A stretch of DNA of 64,000 nucleotides. It comes from Mesodorylaimus sp. YZB2_4. Lineage: Eukaryota > Nematoda > Enoplea > Dorylaimida > Dorylaimidae. Each line of letters opens with the position of its first letter. Positions within the stretch are counted from its first letter, which is position 1. The notes beneath the pieces were generated by a model. The model was not told the DNA's origin, searched no databases, and saw only the letters and a list, made by a program, of their open reading frames with translations. Made by a program: the position numbers and the translations under genes. The DNA lies in the NCBI GenBank assembly GCA_030248295.1, contig JASANH010000952.1, forward strand, positions 1 to 64,000, in the 5' to 3' direction. Shown here piece after piece: positions 1 through 10,677 of this stretch.

Positions 1-284
1 TACTAAAGGCCGCACCCGGCAAACGAGAAGGCAACACTGACAACACTGACCCATAGGCAACGAAGAAGGCACCTTATATACCAATGGAACTAGATCAATT
101 TGCATGTAACATGCTGGTATCACTTGTTATCATATATCCTATATCACCTATCACTGGTCTTCTCTGGTCCAGACCGGATTCTATTGTTATCGACCGAATG
201 TTCTTGTTCTTGATGTTCTCGACACTGGCGACCAGGAACTGGCTGCGTGTAGGCCTAGAATGTAAACACTACACCCCTGACAGC
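1..284. other. Window start, no recognised gene
   Basis: This stretch lies upstream of the left arm of the large inverted duplication and is not matched by sequence beyond the right arm (after about 12761). Open frames here are short and show no family motif. I see no RNA gene or repeat I can name. Confidence 0.5.
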
Positions 285-427
285 CCGATCGAACGCACTT
301 TTGTTAATACGAGGTACTTGGCAGGCATGCTATCCTCAAAAGTATATAATATGCCCAAACAAGATGTCTAACCTGATGGCACTTCTGAGCTGCGCCTTAG
401 ATATATAATGGTATGGCATGGTCTCTA

Positions 428-2075
428 ATGGCAGGCCGTGAGACACTGGTGTGCAGGGTTTTCATTTTCGGACTGCAGCTCGCATTGGCTCTCGGTAATA
501 TATGTCTATACATTGAATGGCAGAGCCATATTCACCAGCTTGTTTTAGGCCAGACATGTTACTCGAGCACTGAAGACTTCGTCAACACGTGCACGACAAC
601 GTATCGTGGAATGACAAATGGTGGACGCTGCTTTTTCATACCCGCTCTGCCAAACACTACCAGAGTCGTGGGCACATACTATACCACTTCCAATTGGGCG
701 GCAGCATTCAACATTTGTCATCGTGCCGGTGGAGAGTTGGCCCAAATTCATACAAGCAGCGAGTTAAAAACAGTGGACACACTTTACCAGGTGAAAGACA
801 TTTCCTGCTTTTCAAATTAATCCAAAAAAGGCGGGTTTACCCCCTCCCCTCCCCCACCCACTTCTCATCCTATTCAACTTGGCCGTGCCCCCTGGTGTGA
901 AAATGGACGTTTTATATACGTAGCAAATATTCGACCAATCAGCTGAAGCGATCGGTGGATCCGTTCAGTGAGTGGGAAAGTCTTAGTTGCCTACCTAGCT
1001 GATCCAGTATTTGGATCGGCGACAGTACCCCCCTCATCTACTACAGTAAGCACAGCATAGCGTTTCTTCCGTCCACTTTTCGCTCACCAACCGCCCCCCC
1101 CCCCCCCCGCCTCCTCCAGGGAAACCTTGACGTCCTTTGTTGAGGCTCCAGTGAGCCTGTCTATTAAATACAGTTCTTCACACTGGCCTTTGTACTTGGA
1201 AAAGGCAAGGGTGCGGGTTTTCTCATGGGCACCAATTTGACTAATCAGTTCCATGTATTTATGAACACGAAGAAATCCCATACAAGGAATGGGTCTGACT
1301 AAAAGTCCAGAGACCGAGGTTTGAGTTCCACTGATGACATACTGAATGTTTTTAAAGTCCCGCGACTTTCATTTTTTTACTTTTTCAGTCTACAAGACAC
1401 ACATTTGTTTTATAGAATACAGTAAATCGTTCAGGCTTGTGGATGGCAGTGAGACGTGATTCGCCTGATAACACCCTGGCCAACATGTTGGATCTGAACT
1501 ACACCCGATGGTATCGAGGTGACGGTGTCGCCCACCCGAGGCTGACTGGCCGAAACACATATTTTAGAATTCGTCAAAGTGATAAGGAGTGCACTGATGG
1601 GGCAGCGTCTGGGGCGAGATGTTTTAACCTCTACCAAGGAAAGTGCTCCGATCATCCATGCTCGGCATCCCTTGCTGTAATTTGTCACACAACCAGTAAG
1701 TGTTCAGCCTAAAGTACTCGCAAATTCAAGATTGCCTAAAGTTTTCTCTTGTCAAAAACAATTTCAATAAATACATTATAAAATCCTGAACAGATTTCCA
1801 AAACAGTTTTAAAAAAGCCTTCATCCTTAGATGAGATCCAGGACTTCGATTTCATCCCAAACAAATGCATGAACGAGACAGTAATCGAATCAATCTCGAA
1901 TGTACAATCAGCCACAGATTGCGCTAGCCATTGCGCTTTGTTCGTGTGGTGTCGCAGTTTCAATTGGTATCCGACTACTTCCCAAGACTGCCATTTGTTT
2001 TCGTGGCATCACAACGACACAGAGAATCTCGCCAGCGGCGTCCCTGACTGCTATCATTTCGCTTATGGGCCGTGA
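428..2075 (+). CDS. Secreted C-type lectin + PAN/apple domain protein (copy A)
   Basis: Four exons are inferred at 428-494, 549-790, 1416-1695 and 1831-2075, giving 277 aa. Exon 1 encodes a signal peptide with core VFIFGLQLALALG. Exons 2-3 encode a C-type lectin-like domain with GGELAQIHTSSE, WMAVRRD and WYRGDGV, and the final CSASLAVICH. I see no EPN or QPD sugar motif, so calcium-dependent sugar binding is uncertain. Exon 4 is a cysteine-rich PAN/apple domain (KCMNET, WCRSFNW, DCHLF) ending at TGA. Introns have GT-AG ends and phases that agree, and the first (54 bp) is supported by copy B, where it is not a multiple of three. The start at 428 is chosen because MAG(R/H)xTLVC is conserved in copy B; an in-frame ATG at 413 is possible. 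Likely secreted, for recognition or adhesion (inference from the family). Confidence 0.8.
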
Positions 2076-2274
2076 CAGCTTGTCAGTGTGCCGCACCATG
2101 TGATACCAGTGGGACCAATGTCACTGCATATAATTACCATCGTTCTGTCGGTGCACCGCATGTAGCGTACTGAACATGTAGAAATCAATGAGAAAGTGTC
2201 ATCTCGCTGTGCTGGAGGGTTCTCTAGAGTAGGTTTTAAAAATTTGTGCGATTCCGCCCACTTTTTGACGGATA

Positions 2275-2443
2275 CGGAAAGTTCGTCCTCTCACATTTCG
2301 TCCCCAGACCATTCGTCCCCACATCAACTATTAAGAGCTCAATAGGAGTTTAGAGGTCAGGAATGACGTCAGGTGATAATCTGGTCGAGAACGCAGATTT
2401 CCTAGATGATGCACGCCCAATCGCCAATTATTTCGAGGACACT
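2275..2443. mobile_element. Terminus of a MULE-like element, truncated (left arm)
   Basis: It contains GTTCGTCC, CATTTCGTCCCC and CATTCGTCCCC repeats followed by about 70 bp that match the transposase remnant at 10027-10101 in the other arm. The match ends abruptly at 2443, which marks the inner border of the inverted duplication. Confidence 0.6.
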
Positions 2444-2556
2444 GGGCGTCCCATGCTCGATCCCTGGCGACCGAGGTTGTCCAGTGTCTCCACCTTCGTT
2501 CGAAGAAGGGTAGTCCAACAAATTTTTAAAAATTAGAAGAAGTTGCAAAATATTAA

Positions 2557-4224
2557 AGACAGGCTTTCTGTAAGGTTCGACCTATGTGAAACATAAGTTG
2601 CCAAGTGAAATTGTTTTACCTCCTATTTTTATGTGTGAAATAAATGCACCCATGAGTGGTGATAATGACGCAACAATGCTTTTTTGTGCACACTCGATTT
2701 TCACGGGATCCCCAGAAAAACGTTTTTTTGAAAGTGCTTCAGCGATGTCGGTCATAACTCACTGATCTTCCGGTCTTTCCTGATCAACGACGCATCAGCG
2801 TGTTCGCATAGAAAAAAAGGAGTCGAAAAGTTTCTACCTTCTACCTGTCACGAGATATTGGGCGCCAAACTCGGAGGTACCCTCTAAATTTATGACTTTT
2901 ATACCTATGGCTTTACATTTGATATTCAAATATGCGAGAAACTGGGCCCAACTTTAGAGAATTTTTAAAGAAATCCATTTTTGAAAATCTCGCGAGACAG
3001 ATCATGTAACCAGACATTTATTTTTGGAAAAAGCCCAAAAAAATGCTATCAACTGGGATTTTCCCGGTTAAAATTCGGCTTTAAATCGTCATAATAAAAG
3101 AAAAGGAAGTAGCGGTGACCAAGTGCCAGAAGTACGCACCTTTCGGTTTCCCCCCCCCCCCCCCCCGCTCTGCTTGTGGCATGAGTGCGGTTTGGCCTGG
3201 TTCACTCTGAAAATCCGGGGAACGTCCAAATTCTTTTACTTTTTACGACGTGTTGACTTAATTTGTTCTACAATATTTTTTATTTGTTTCTTGGAGGAAC
3301 TTTGTGATTTTTTACCGATAAAACTATCACTTCATGTAGCAGCATGTAGGGCGGGAAATTCAAAAGATGCGCACTTCTGGCACTTGGCGACTGCTACTTT
3401 CTTTCCGTCTGTTTTCACAATTAGACGTCGAATTTCGACTGGGAAAAAACCTGGTCGGCGCCATTTTTATGCTCCTTTTTGAAAATAAATATTTGGTTGT
3501 ACGATCTGTATTTCAAGAATATCAAAAATGTTTTTTCTGAAAATTCTTTAAAGTTGGGTGCAGTTTTTTCCAAATTTGGATATCAAACGTAAAACTAAAG
3601 TATAGACGAAGCATGCATGATGATATGAGTATAGGTCATGCTGGAAGCTAGATGGATAGGGCATATTTTGGGCTGGTCAAACCGGGATCGTGGCCTAGTG
3701 GGCTACGGCGTCTGCTTCTCACGCTGTGTGCGCACTTAAAAAGGAGGGTTCGACTCCCGCCCTGGTACGAAATGATTGTCAATTATGTATTCTTTAGCCC
3801 TCGAGTGCGCCTCATGGTGCTTTGCTATGGATAAAGCACGACAAGACATGACATAACCCTGTTTCCCAGCTAGCATAAACGAACAGGAGGTAAAAGTCGT
3901 AAATTTGGAGGGTACCTCCGACTTTAGCGCCCAATTTCTCGATACAGGTCGAAGGTATAAACTTTTCGCGACAAGCATTCGATTCCTCGTCCATTTTCGA
4001 ACACGCTGACTTGTCGTTGATCAGGAAAGACCGAAAGATCAGTGAGTAATGGCCGATATCGCCGAAGCACTTTCAAAAAAGTTTTTGGGGATAATCTCGT
4101 GAAAATAGAGTGGGCACAAAAAAGCACTATCACCACTCATGGGTGCATCTAATTCACACATAAAAAAGGGGGTCAAGAAACTTCACTTGGCAACCCCCGG
4201 GTCGGCCCTTACAGAAAGCGTGTC
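2557..4224. mobile_element. Foldback element 1 (long inverted arms, TTAA-flanked)
   Basis: The ends are inverted copies (left AGACAGGCTTTCTGTAAGG, right CCTTACAGAAAGCGTGTC). The sequence runs inward as two long imperfect inverted arms, about 2557-3145 and 3366-4224, around a centre near 3250. Both ends are flanked by TTAA (2553-2556 and 4225-4228), the target duplication used by piggyBac-type transposases. There is no transposase frame, so it is non-autonomous. A tRNA-derived SINE interrupts the right arm at about 3685-3850. A related element lies at 41250-42635. Confidence 0.75.
3685..3850 (+). mobile_element. tRNA-derived SINE, family 1, copy 1
   Basis: The head has a box A-like GTGGCCTAGTGGGCTACGG, the CTGCTTCTCACGC anticodon-arm region and a box B GGTTCGACTCC. 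A non-tRNA body follows that is shared with copies at 33567, 35684, 61083 and, inverted, 17484 (GAAATGATT, then CCTCGAGTGCGC). It resembles tRNAs of the Glu/Asp/Val type. It sits inside foldback element 1, so it inserted later. Confidence 0.75.
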
Positions 4225-4402
4225 TTAAAAATTAGAAAACTTATTTATCGGCAACAGTTTCTCATTGATTTCTACTGTATGGTATGTGCAATGAAATGAC
4301 GGTACTGAAGCACGACCGTATACTGTATGTAGTAATATTCATCTACAGTATGTCACCAATATCTCATTCGTGGCGCTGCAGTCATCACTTATACTCGTTT
4401 TG

Positions 4403-6003
4403 TCACGGCCTATAAGCGTAATGATAGCAGTTGGACACCCCAGCCTTGAGATTCAATGTGTCGTTGTGATGCCACGGAAATAAGTCGCAGTCTTTAGAAG
4501 CGTTCAAATACCAATTGAAGCTGCGGCACCACTGGAACATGGCGCATTTTCTAGCGCAATGCATAGGCGACGGCACATTTGAGATTGACTCGATTATGGT
4601 TTCGTTCATGCATTTATTTGGAATTAAATCGAACGCCTGGAGAGCACCTAAGAAACAAGACATTTTAACTTACTTTAGGCATGTTCTTTTTTGATTTTAA
4701 AGAAATATAGGGGACGAAGATTCTGCAGACGGCTTATTTTAACAGGAACAGTCAGAAAGGATCCTAAAAATTTGCTTAGCGTTCACAGTGCTGAGGATCG
4801 TGCCGCTCTTATCTAGGCTAGTTCAGTGCGTCTCTATCGTATTATGCAGCTACCTTTTCCCCTCGAAATCTTGCAGTTATCCCACTCGATTAGAACACAT
4901 TGGACTGAACACTTACTGGTTGTGTGGCAAAGCACAGCGAGCAACATCGAACATCCAGCATCTGAGAACTTTCCGAGGAAAGTATTGAAGCATCTCGCTC
5001 CAGACGCTGCCCCATCAGTGCTCTCCGGATCCCTTCCGCGAATTCTAAAATACGTGTTTTGGCCAGTCAGCCGCGGATGGGCGACACCGTCACCTCGATA
5101 CCATCGGGTGTAGTTTGGATCTAGCATGTTGGCCAGGGTGTTATCAGGCGAGTCTCGTCTTACTGCCATCCATACGTTTATTGTACTCTGCGAAAGAATT
5201 TGCATGAGGTCATCAAAAAGCGACAAATTAACTCAAAGTTGCGACGCTTCGAAAACATGTCGCCTCAGTCTTCTCTGGAATCTTAAGCCTAATCCGAAGC
5301 AAAGAATTTCTTGTGTTGAATTGCTTTATTATCTAGTGTGTAATTCCTGATGGTCGGGAGATTGATCCTTTTTAGTGGCTGTAAAACATCAACCAATACT
5401 CTTTCGACTGATGTTTCAGCAGCAGCTACAGTGGAGACGCGGTTAAATTTTTTTTGGCACCAGCACCAACTGTAGGTGCGCTGGTTAAAGCATCAACAAA
5501 AAACCACCGTTTTGCTCACTCCCCTTGGCAAGCAAAGGCAAACTTTTGTTTCTACTAAACAGAAGCGCCAGTACAGGATTCTACTTCGGGGACTTTAAAA
5601 ATGCTTCAAACATTTTTTCAAACAGAAAACGTTTTTTACCTTGTAAAGTGATACCACTGTTTTTAACTCGCTGCTTGTATGAATTTGGGCCAACTCTCCA
5701 CCGGCACGATGACAAATGTTAAATGCTGTCGCCCAATCGGAAGTGGTATAGTTTGTCCCCGCGACCGTGCTGGTGTTTGGCAGAGCGGGTATGAAAAAGC
5801 AGCGTCCACCATTTGTCATTCCACGATACGTTGTCGTGCACGAGTTGACGAAGTCTTCAGTGCTCGGGTAACATGTCTGGCCTAAAATGTGCAGACTGGA
5901 AGATGAGGCAATGCGATTGAAGGCATATTGTATTACCAAGTATCCATGCAAGCTGCAGTCCGAAAACGAAAACCTTGCACACCAATGTCGTATGACCCGC
6001 CAT
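4403..6003 (-). CDS. Secreted C-type lectin + PAN/apple domain protein (copy B)
   Basis: On the minus strand the exons are inferred at 6003-5937, 5881-5640, 5187-4917 and 4647-4403, giving 274 aa. Layout and intron phases equal those of copies A and D, but the sequence is clearly diverged. Exon 1 is a signal peptide (MAGHTTLVCKVFVFG). Exons 2-3 are the lectin-like fold (CYPSTEDF, GGELAQIHTSSE, VWMAVRRD, WYRGDGVAHP). Exon 4 is the PAN domain (KCMNETIIES, WCRSFNW). Because the first intron is 55 bp, reading through it breaks the frame; this confirms the splice CTTG|GTAATA to TTTTAG|GCC for the whole family. All splice sites and the stop are present, so it looks functional. It is head to head with broken copy C. 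Confidence 0.75.
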
Positions 6004-6089
6004 TAGATACCAGGCTAAGATGTAGCTCAAAAGTGCGTCAGGTAAACATATTTGGTTTGAACACATTAATATTTTTCGAGCATAGCATG

Positions 6090-6212
6090 CCTGGTAGGTA
6101 ATGAAAAGCACGTTCGATGGGACCATCTCTAATGTCCATGTCTCCCTGGAAGTGCCAGGGAGACATGGACATTAGAGATGGTCTGATAGAACGAGCTTTT
6201 GTTATTCCTCAT
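6090..6212. repeat. Perfect hairpin at the head-to-head junction of copies B and C
   Basis: Bases 6120-6148 and 6154-6182 are perfect reverse complements (29 bp) around the 5-base loop AAGTG. Imperfect pairing continues outward for some 30 bp on each side. The arms are the upstream regions of copies B and C, which share motifs such as GAACGTGCTTTTCATTACC with the upstream region of copy A. Confidence 0.85.
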
Positions 6213-6800
6213 ATAGCAGTAAGATGTGATTCGATTCCCTGATGACAAGCCATTATACCTTTGAGTTATGGTGCTGGTATCGTAAGGAAAAAATGTAGTT
6301 TATCCCACTAACGATATTGTGCAGAGAGGAGCCGAAATCATGATGGTCATAAAACCGCAGGTAGACTGGGTCATATGACAGATGGACGCCAAGTTTCTCA
6401 CATAGGCATATCCCTCTGGAAACCAGAAACCAGCGGCAAATAATTGCTTTTTCTGCCGGAGTTCTTTATTCCACGCTTCAGATAATCGATATATTCCCCT
6501 GGGAGAGGGCACATTAGATGGTCGGATCGAACTTGCTTTTACTATTGGATAGCGAGAAGATTTGTCATGGCGAACACTCTATATCTTAAGGTACGCACGA
6601 TGGCTTCAAGGTGATGGTGACTCCCACTCGATGCTGACCGGACAAAACACACGTTTTACTGTAGACTTTGTGAAAGTGATAAGGAATGTACAGATGGTGC
6701 CGTCTCGAGCGAGATGTTTCGATACTTGCCAAGGAAAGTTCTATCATCAATGCTCGGCATCTTGCTTTGTCACACAAGCACTAAGGGTTCAGTCTAATGT
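6190..6800 (+). pseudogene. Broken lectin-PAN gene fragment (copy C)
   Basis: Two pieces match exon 3 of copies A and B: about 6220-6250 (GCAGTAAGATGTGATTC, compare GCAGTGAGACGTGATTC) and about 6585-6800 (CGATGGCTTCAAGGTGATGG, then AAGTGATAAGGA, GCGAGATGTTTCGATAC and CTTTGTCACACAAGCAC). About 330 bp of other sequence separates them; part of this (about 6510-6560) duplicates the nearby promoter-like stretch. Exons 1, 2 and 4 are not seen. It is dead, and lies divergent to copy B. Confidence 0.7.
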
Positions 6801-6854
6801 GCCCATGGAAATGTTATATTTGCAAATTTACGCGAATTGAGTAGCTTCTAGACC

Positions 6855-8045
6855 CCGTAGAGGTCCAGTACTTTCGGGTCGGTTCGGGTTGGGTCAAAAT
6901 CGGGGCTGTCACTTTTTAAGAAGATCGGGTCGAACGGGTCAAAAATACAACAGTTTTGCAAGTTTTCACTATTTGCAGCCACAGAAACCTTCTTATACCT
7001 GTTTCTAAATTCAGATTTTGCAGAATTTGTATACCTGCATGCATAAAGCATTGCGTTTCCAGGTCTCCATTCTGGATAACTTCCAAGAATATAAGTCTAA
7101 TTGTATGGACTATGGCCAAATTTTCTGAGTAAGTTCTCATACAGTCCTTAGCAGCTCTCATGGAAGGGCGGGACTAACTATTGTCTGAGCAAGACAATAT
7201 TTCTAACAGGTGATATCAGATGTGCAGTAGTATTTGATTGCTGAATATGAAGAAGTAAGTTCATGGGAATAACTGGCTGGAAAATCCTGCAATTTATGTT
7301 GTGCACCAATAATATTCTCCCTTGCCCAGCATTCTCCATCAGTAGCAAAGGTTCTGGCAGGAGCTTACTAGCACAATATGACTTTTTAAACGGCCGCGGT
7401 GGTGCAGCGGTTCGGCATTCGTCTCTTCGTACTGCTTCAGGCGCGCAGCCAGGGTTGGCTCGTTAGGGCGGGCCAAGAAAGATATTCCACCATCCGCTGG
7501 AATCGGTATGTTTGGGAGCGCGAAGCGCGCCAAACAGGCGGGCGTAGCCCGCCAGGGGGAGGGGGATGTGCCCCCTCCCCGCCGGAGGTGAAATTTTTGA
7601 AAAATCGCTCTTACAAGACACGTTTTCAAGCCTGAGCTATATCCCTTGGTACCCTTCGTGTTGTGATGCCACTGCCTTTCTATGCCTTGGCCTGTACTCA
7701 CAATAAGTGCTCTACAATTATGCGCTATTTTTTTATTACGCTAGGACTTTTAACCCCGGGCCATGGCCCCCTGGCCCCCCCCCCGCTGGCTGCGCGCCTG
7801 TGCTTGGGAGAGAGTGGCTGGACTCGCCCCGGGTTCGATCCCCGGTGAAGCAGGTCGGTTTGCGAACCACAAACCCTCGCTGACCTCGCATGTAGATCCA
7901 GTATCGGGTCAGGAACTTTCGGGTCGGGCTGGATTGGGTCAAAATCAGGTTGGGTCACTTTTTTGAAATATCGGGTCATTTGCTTCATGAATGCATGCAT
8001 AAAGCCTTGCATTGCCACGTTTTAATTCTGCGTAGCTATCGTTAA
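6855..8045. repeat. Pair of GGGTCGGGT-rich dispersed repeats
   Basis: Two related stretches (about 6855-7080 and 7890-8045, same strand) share ACTTTCGGGTCGG, TTGGGTCAAAATC, a CACTTTTT run and GCATGCATAAAGC followed by TTGC. A third trace lies at 8345-8405. They look like copies of one unclassified repeat. Confidence 0.5.
7392..7640 (+). mobile_element. SINE-like repeat with GC-rich hairpin tail, copy 1
   Basis: The head GGCCGCGGTGGTGCAGCGG looks like a tRNA box A region. The body holds short GC palindromes (GAGCGCGAAGCGCGCC, GGCGGGCGTAGCCCGCC), then GGGGGATGTGCCCCCTCCCC and GCCGGAGGTGAAATTTTTG. A second copy of the hairpin part lies at about 45495-45690. Confidence 0.55.
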
Positions 8046-9430
8046 ATCTTATCAAAGACAAGCTTGCAGACTCTCGTCGCTTTAGACATTAAGGTATTTG
8101 AATCGTTTGACCACTATTGTGGGAAATACGAAGGAATGGTGTTTTGTGAATATTTATTTATAGGATTACTAGGAAATAACAAAAGATGGAAATTGGGGTG
8201 CGTAAAATGTGTCTCCATCGAAACATTTTGACACAGTTACATTTACACCAAAGACACCACATGTTGGCATGTTAGGGGGGGGGGGGGGGGGGGAAACGTG
8301 CAAAGCTCTTCTCCCAACGAGCTGCAGATGCTTATAGGACGCGCTCAAATTCAGGTCAGCCCAACCCGAAAGTTTGGGTCAGAGACTTTCGGGTCGGGTC
8401 TAGTAGCTGCACAGGCGCGCCATACAGGCCCACTAGACTGGCCTAGATATAACTGCGGGGTGATCCTATACACTGTAATCGCTGAGCAATGTTTAGGTTC
8501 CTCTCAGAATGTTTCTGTTAAAACGAGAAATTATTGCAAAAAATGACGGTGCAGTGCGCAGTCCCATTGCTGAAATAGCTAGCGATGGCCTCATCGCAGA
8601 TTCACTCCCTGCAGGCTCAGTTTCACCGAGGCACTTGCGGGTGTTGCAAGCGGCACAAGTGCCTATTTTACCAGTATCCGCGTTTCACCACAAACAAACT
8701 CACAAGTTAGAAAAGCAAGCGTGAGAGATACCTGGTCACAAGGAGCCTGTGGGCCCGTTGCACGTTAAACCACGTTGCAAGTATCGAGAACTACGGGCAA
8801 TAAGTCACAAGCCTGAATAACGAGCGTTTCACCGCAACTTTTCTGGCCCTTGTTAAACACTGGACTTGCATAAAGTGACTTGTAAAAGATGGTTGCAGAA
8901 CTTGTGAATCAGCCCAAATTCAGAAGGCTGAGCGCATTCATTTTTCGGAAGGTGTGTCGAGAAAGGTTTCTCGTTGAGCCTTTTTTTCTCTCGAATGGCG
9001 CTGGTGAGACAAGTTTCTATGATACGTCAAGGTTGAGATTTGTAGGTGCAACGGTGTCCTTCGGTTCCTTGTCTGGAGCCTGTTCTCTTTGTGGTATTTT
9101 ATGCACTGATCGTGAGACTAATAGGAAAGGGTAGAGGCGGTCATAACATCTTTTGGGAGCCCTTGCGAGCAGTCCGCGCGCATTTCTTTCTGTGCTTTGG
9201 GCCGTAGTAAATTGTTTCGTCCTTTGTCGCCAGTTCCACTCAAGTCACTTCCACTGCTACAAGGCGACAAGGTAAGGGGGCAAGATGCTTTGATAAGTTA
9301 GGGCCCTTTCGCAGGGCAGAAAAATTCTGGTTTCCTGCCAACCATTGACATACGAGTCTCGTTCTGACTCCTAGAAAATTCTTCGCAAGTCACGAGTGTT
9401 CAAAGTTCACCAACAACGTCAACAACGTCA
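7641..9430. other. Gene-free stretch with repeat scraps
   Basis: It holds a tRNA-like box B (GGTTCGATCCC at 7828-7838) next to a poly-C tract and GCGCGC, the GGGTCGGGT repeat copy and a run of about 20 G at 8274-8293. Open frames are short with no recognised product. Confidence 0.4.
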
Positions 9431-9889
9431 TAAAGGGTTTGCGGACAGTTCGTCCCCACATTTCGTCCCCCGCAATTCGTCCGTGCACAGTTTGTCCCTG
9501 AGTAGTTTCGTCCCCTCACATTCCGTCCCCAGACCATTCGTCCCCAGAAAAATTCTTGTATTCATTGTCAAGGAAATCATAGCATTACCCTTATCACAGC
9601 AATACAAATATTGTCCTCAAGAATACGCAATGATATATGTAGAATATAAGGCGAGATATTCAGAACTCGACATTGCAAGCAATACCTCCAACAAAATCGA
9701 TCACATTTCCATTATCGAAGTCCTCACAAGTCCGTTTGACTCTAGCCGAAATCGCAGCGTATTTCTTATTTCGCAGATTGCCTGGGTTACCAGCGATCAT
9801 ATGAACGATTTCGTAATCATGAACGCCTTGCTAACTTCTGAGAGCGTCGATAAATCTGTAGATATTTAGAAAATATAGCACCACACGTT

Positions 9890-10101
9890 TCTTGAAATCC
9901 ACGGTGCCGTCCCTCCACCTCGTTGTTGGTGCGATGTTGGCCGTCGAGTGTGCGTTGATGAGCATTCCACAGAGCGATAGGAAAGTGCGGGACTTGTCGT
10001 TCACGTCGCAACCTTCGTCCGATGTAAGTGTCCTCGAAATAATTGGCGATTGGGCGTGCATCATCTAGGAAATCTGCGTTCTCGACCAGATTATCACCTG
10101 A
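9890..10101 (-). pseudogene. MULE-type transposase C-terminal fragment
   Basis: The minus-strand frame reads DARPIANYFEDTYIGRR, then FPIALWNAHQRT and RTNNEVEGRHRGF. This pattern (YFEDxYIGR, FPIxxWN, TNNxVEGxHxxF) is the hallmark C-terminal part of MULE/FLYWCH-associated transposases. The catalytic DDE part is absent and the frame runs into the MITE upstream. Part of it (to about 10027) is shared by the left duplication arm. Confidence 0.65.
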
Positions 10102-10677
10102 GGCCGTACCACAGAAAGCAGGTAGGGGGTACCTTTTGGCAAAGATAGGCCTACCTGGAGGTAGAGACACGGCTATCCTCACCCTTACCAGTACCACAGA
10201 AACAGCAGCTAGAGGGAGCCAACTGGTAGAGGTAGATGTCTACCCCTATCATTTGGCTACCCTGCTCTAGAGGAGGGTAGCCAACGTGTAGGGAAAGAAA
10301 TCAATACGAAAGAGCGCGCGAAAGATGGGACGGCTGCACAGGAAAAAAAACAAAATTTAGGAAAAAGTAGCAAACCTACCATGCGGAAAAATATCCCCCT
10401 CCCCCCCCGCCCCCCTTTATTTTTGCGTTGCCGCCACTAATGATGGGTAGAAAAACCTGTTTCCTTCGAAGTGCAGACTTATTAGCGGAGTTTAACAGAA
10501 AAACGTAATGGATTGCTGGCAGCAAAGATCAGGTAGTTCTATCTTCTCCCTATCCACATTTCGTGGTAGGCCTGTCTCTACTTCCACCCGTTACCAATTG
10601 GTAATCCTATCTTTTGGCACCCCCTACCTCTACCAAACGGCAGTGCCCTACCTCTATCTGCTTTCTGTGGTACGGGT
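10102..10677. mobile_element. 576-bp MITE with 5-bp target duplication CCTGA
   Basis: The ends carry inverted CCGTACCACAGAAAGCA. Imperfect inversion goes deeper, with repeated GGTAGAGGTAG-type words. It is flanked by CCTGA at 10097-10101 and 10678-10682. The left duplication arm (near 2373) reads straight across with a single CCTGA equivalent, so the empty site is in the same window. Confidence 0.85.

Larger units (their letters stand above)
285..2443 (+). repeat. Left arm of large inverted duplication
   Basis: This arm is repeated in reverse orientation at about 10027-12761. By eye the two are nearly identical: they differ by a few base changes, a 5-bp difference in a poly-C/poly-G run (near 1095 and 11945) and a 576-bp insertion found only in the right arm. 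The arm holds the whole of gene A and, at its inner end (about 2275-2443), one terminus of a MULE-type element with repeated TTCGTCCCC motifs. The outer border is near CCCGATCGAACG at 285 and the inner border near CGAGGACACT at 2443. The near identity means the duplication is recent or kept uniform by gene conversion. Confidence 0.9.

Noticed and set aside
495..548. In-frame retention of lectin intron 1 in copies A and D (giving about 295-300 aa)
   Set aside because: The 54-bp intron is a multiple of three in A and D, but in copy B it is 55 bp and must be removed; GT-AG ends are conserved in all three.
545..751. Minus-strand ORF conserved in all lectin copies
   Set aside because: It is the reverse complement of lectin exon 2; conservation comes from the sense strand.
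1084..1281. Small minus-strand ORF in the lectin gene intron (also at 11770-12012)
   Set aside because: It appears in both arms only because the arms are duplicates. No family motif, and part is a homopolymer translation.
3685..3770. Genuine tRNA gene
   Set aside because: Box A and box B are present, but the acceptor ends do not pair, and the same head is followed by a shared non-tRNA body in other copies. SINE is the better call.
7339..7848. Overlapping ORFs on both strands of 60-120 aa
   Set aside because: They are open because of GC-rich repeat sequence with palindromes, not because of coding selection.
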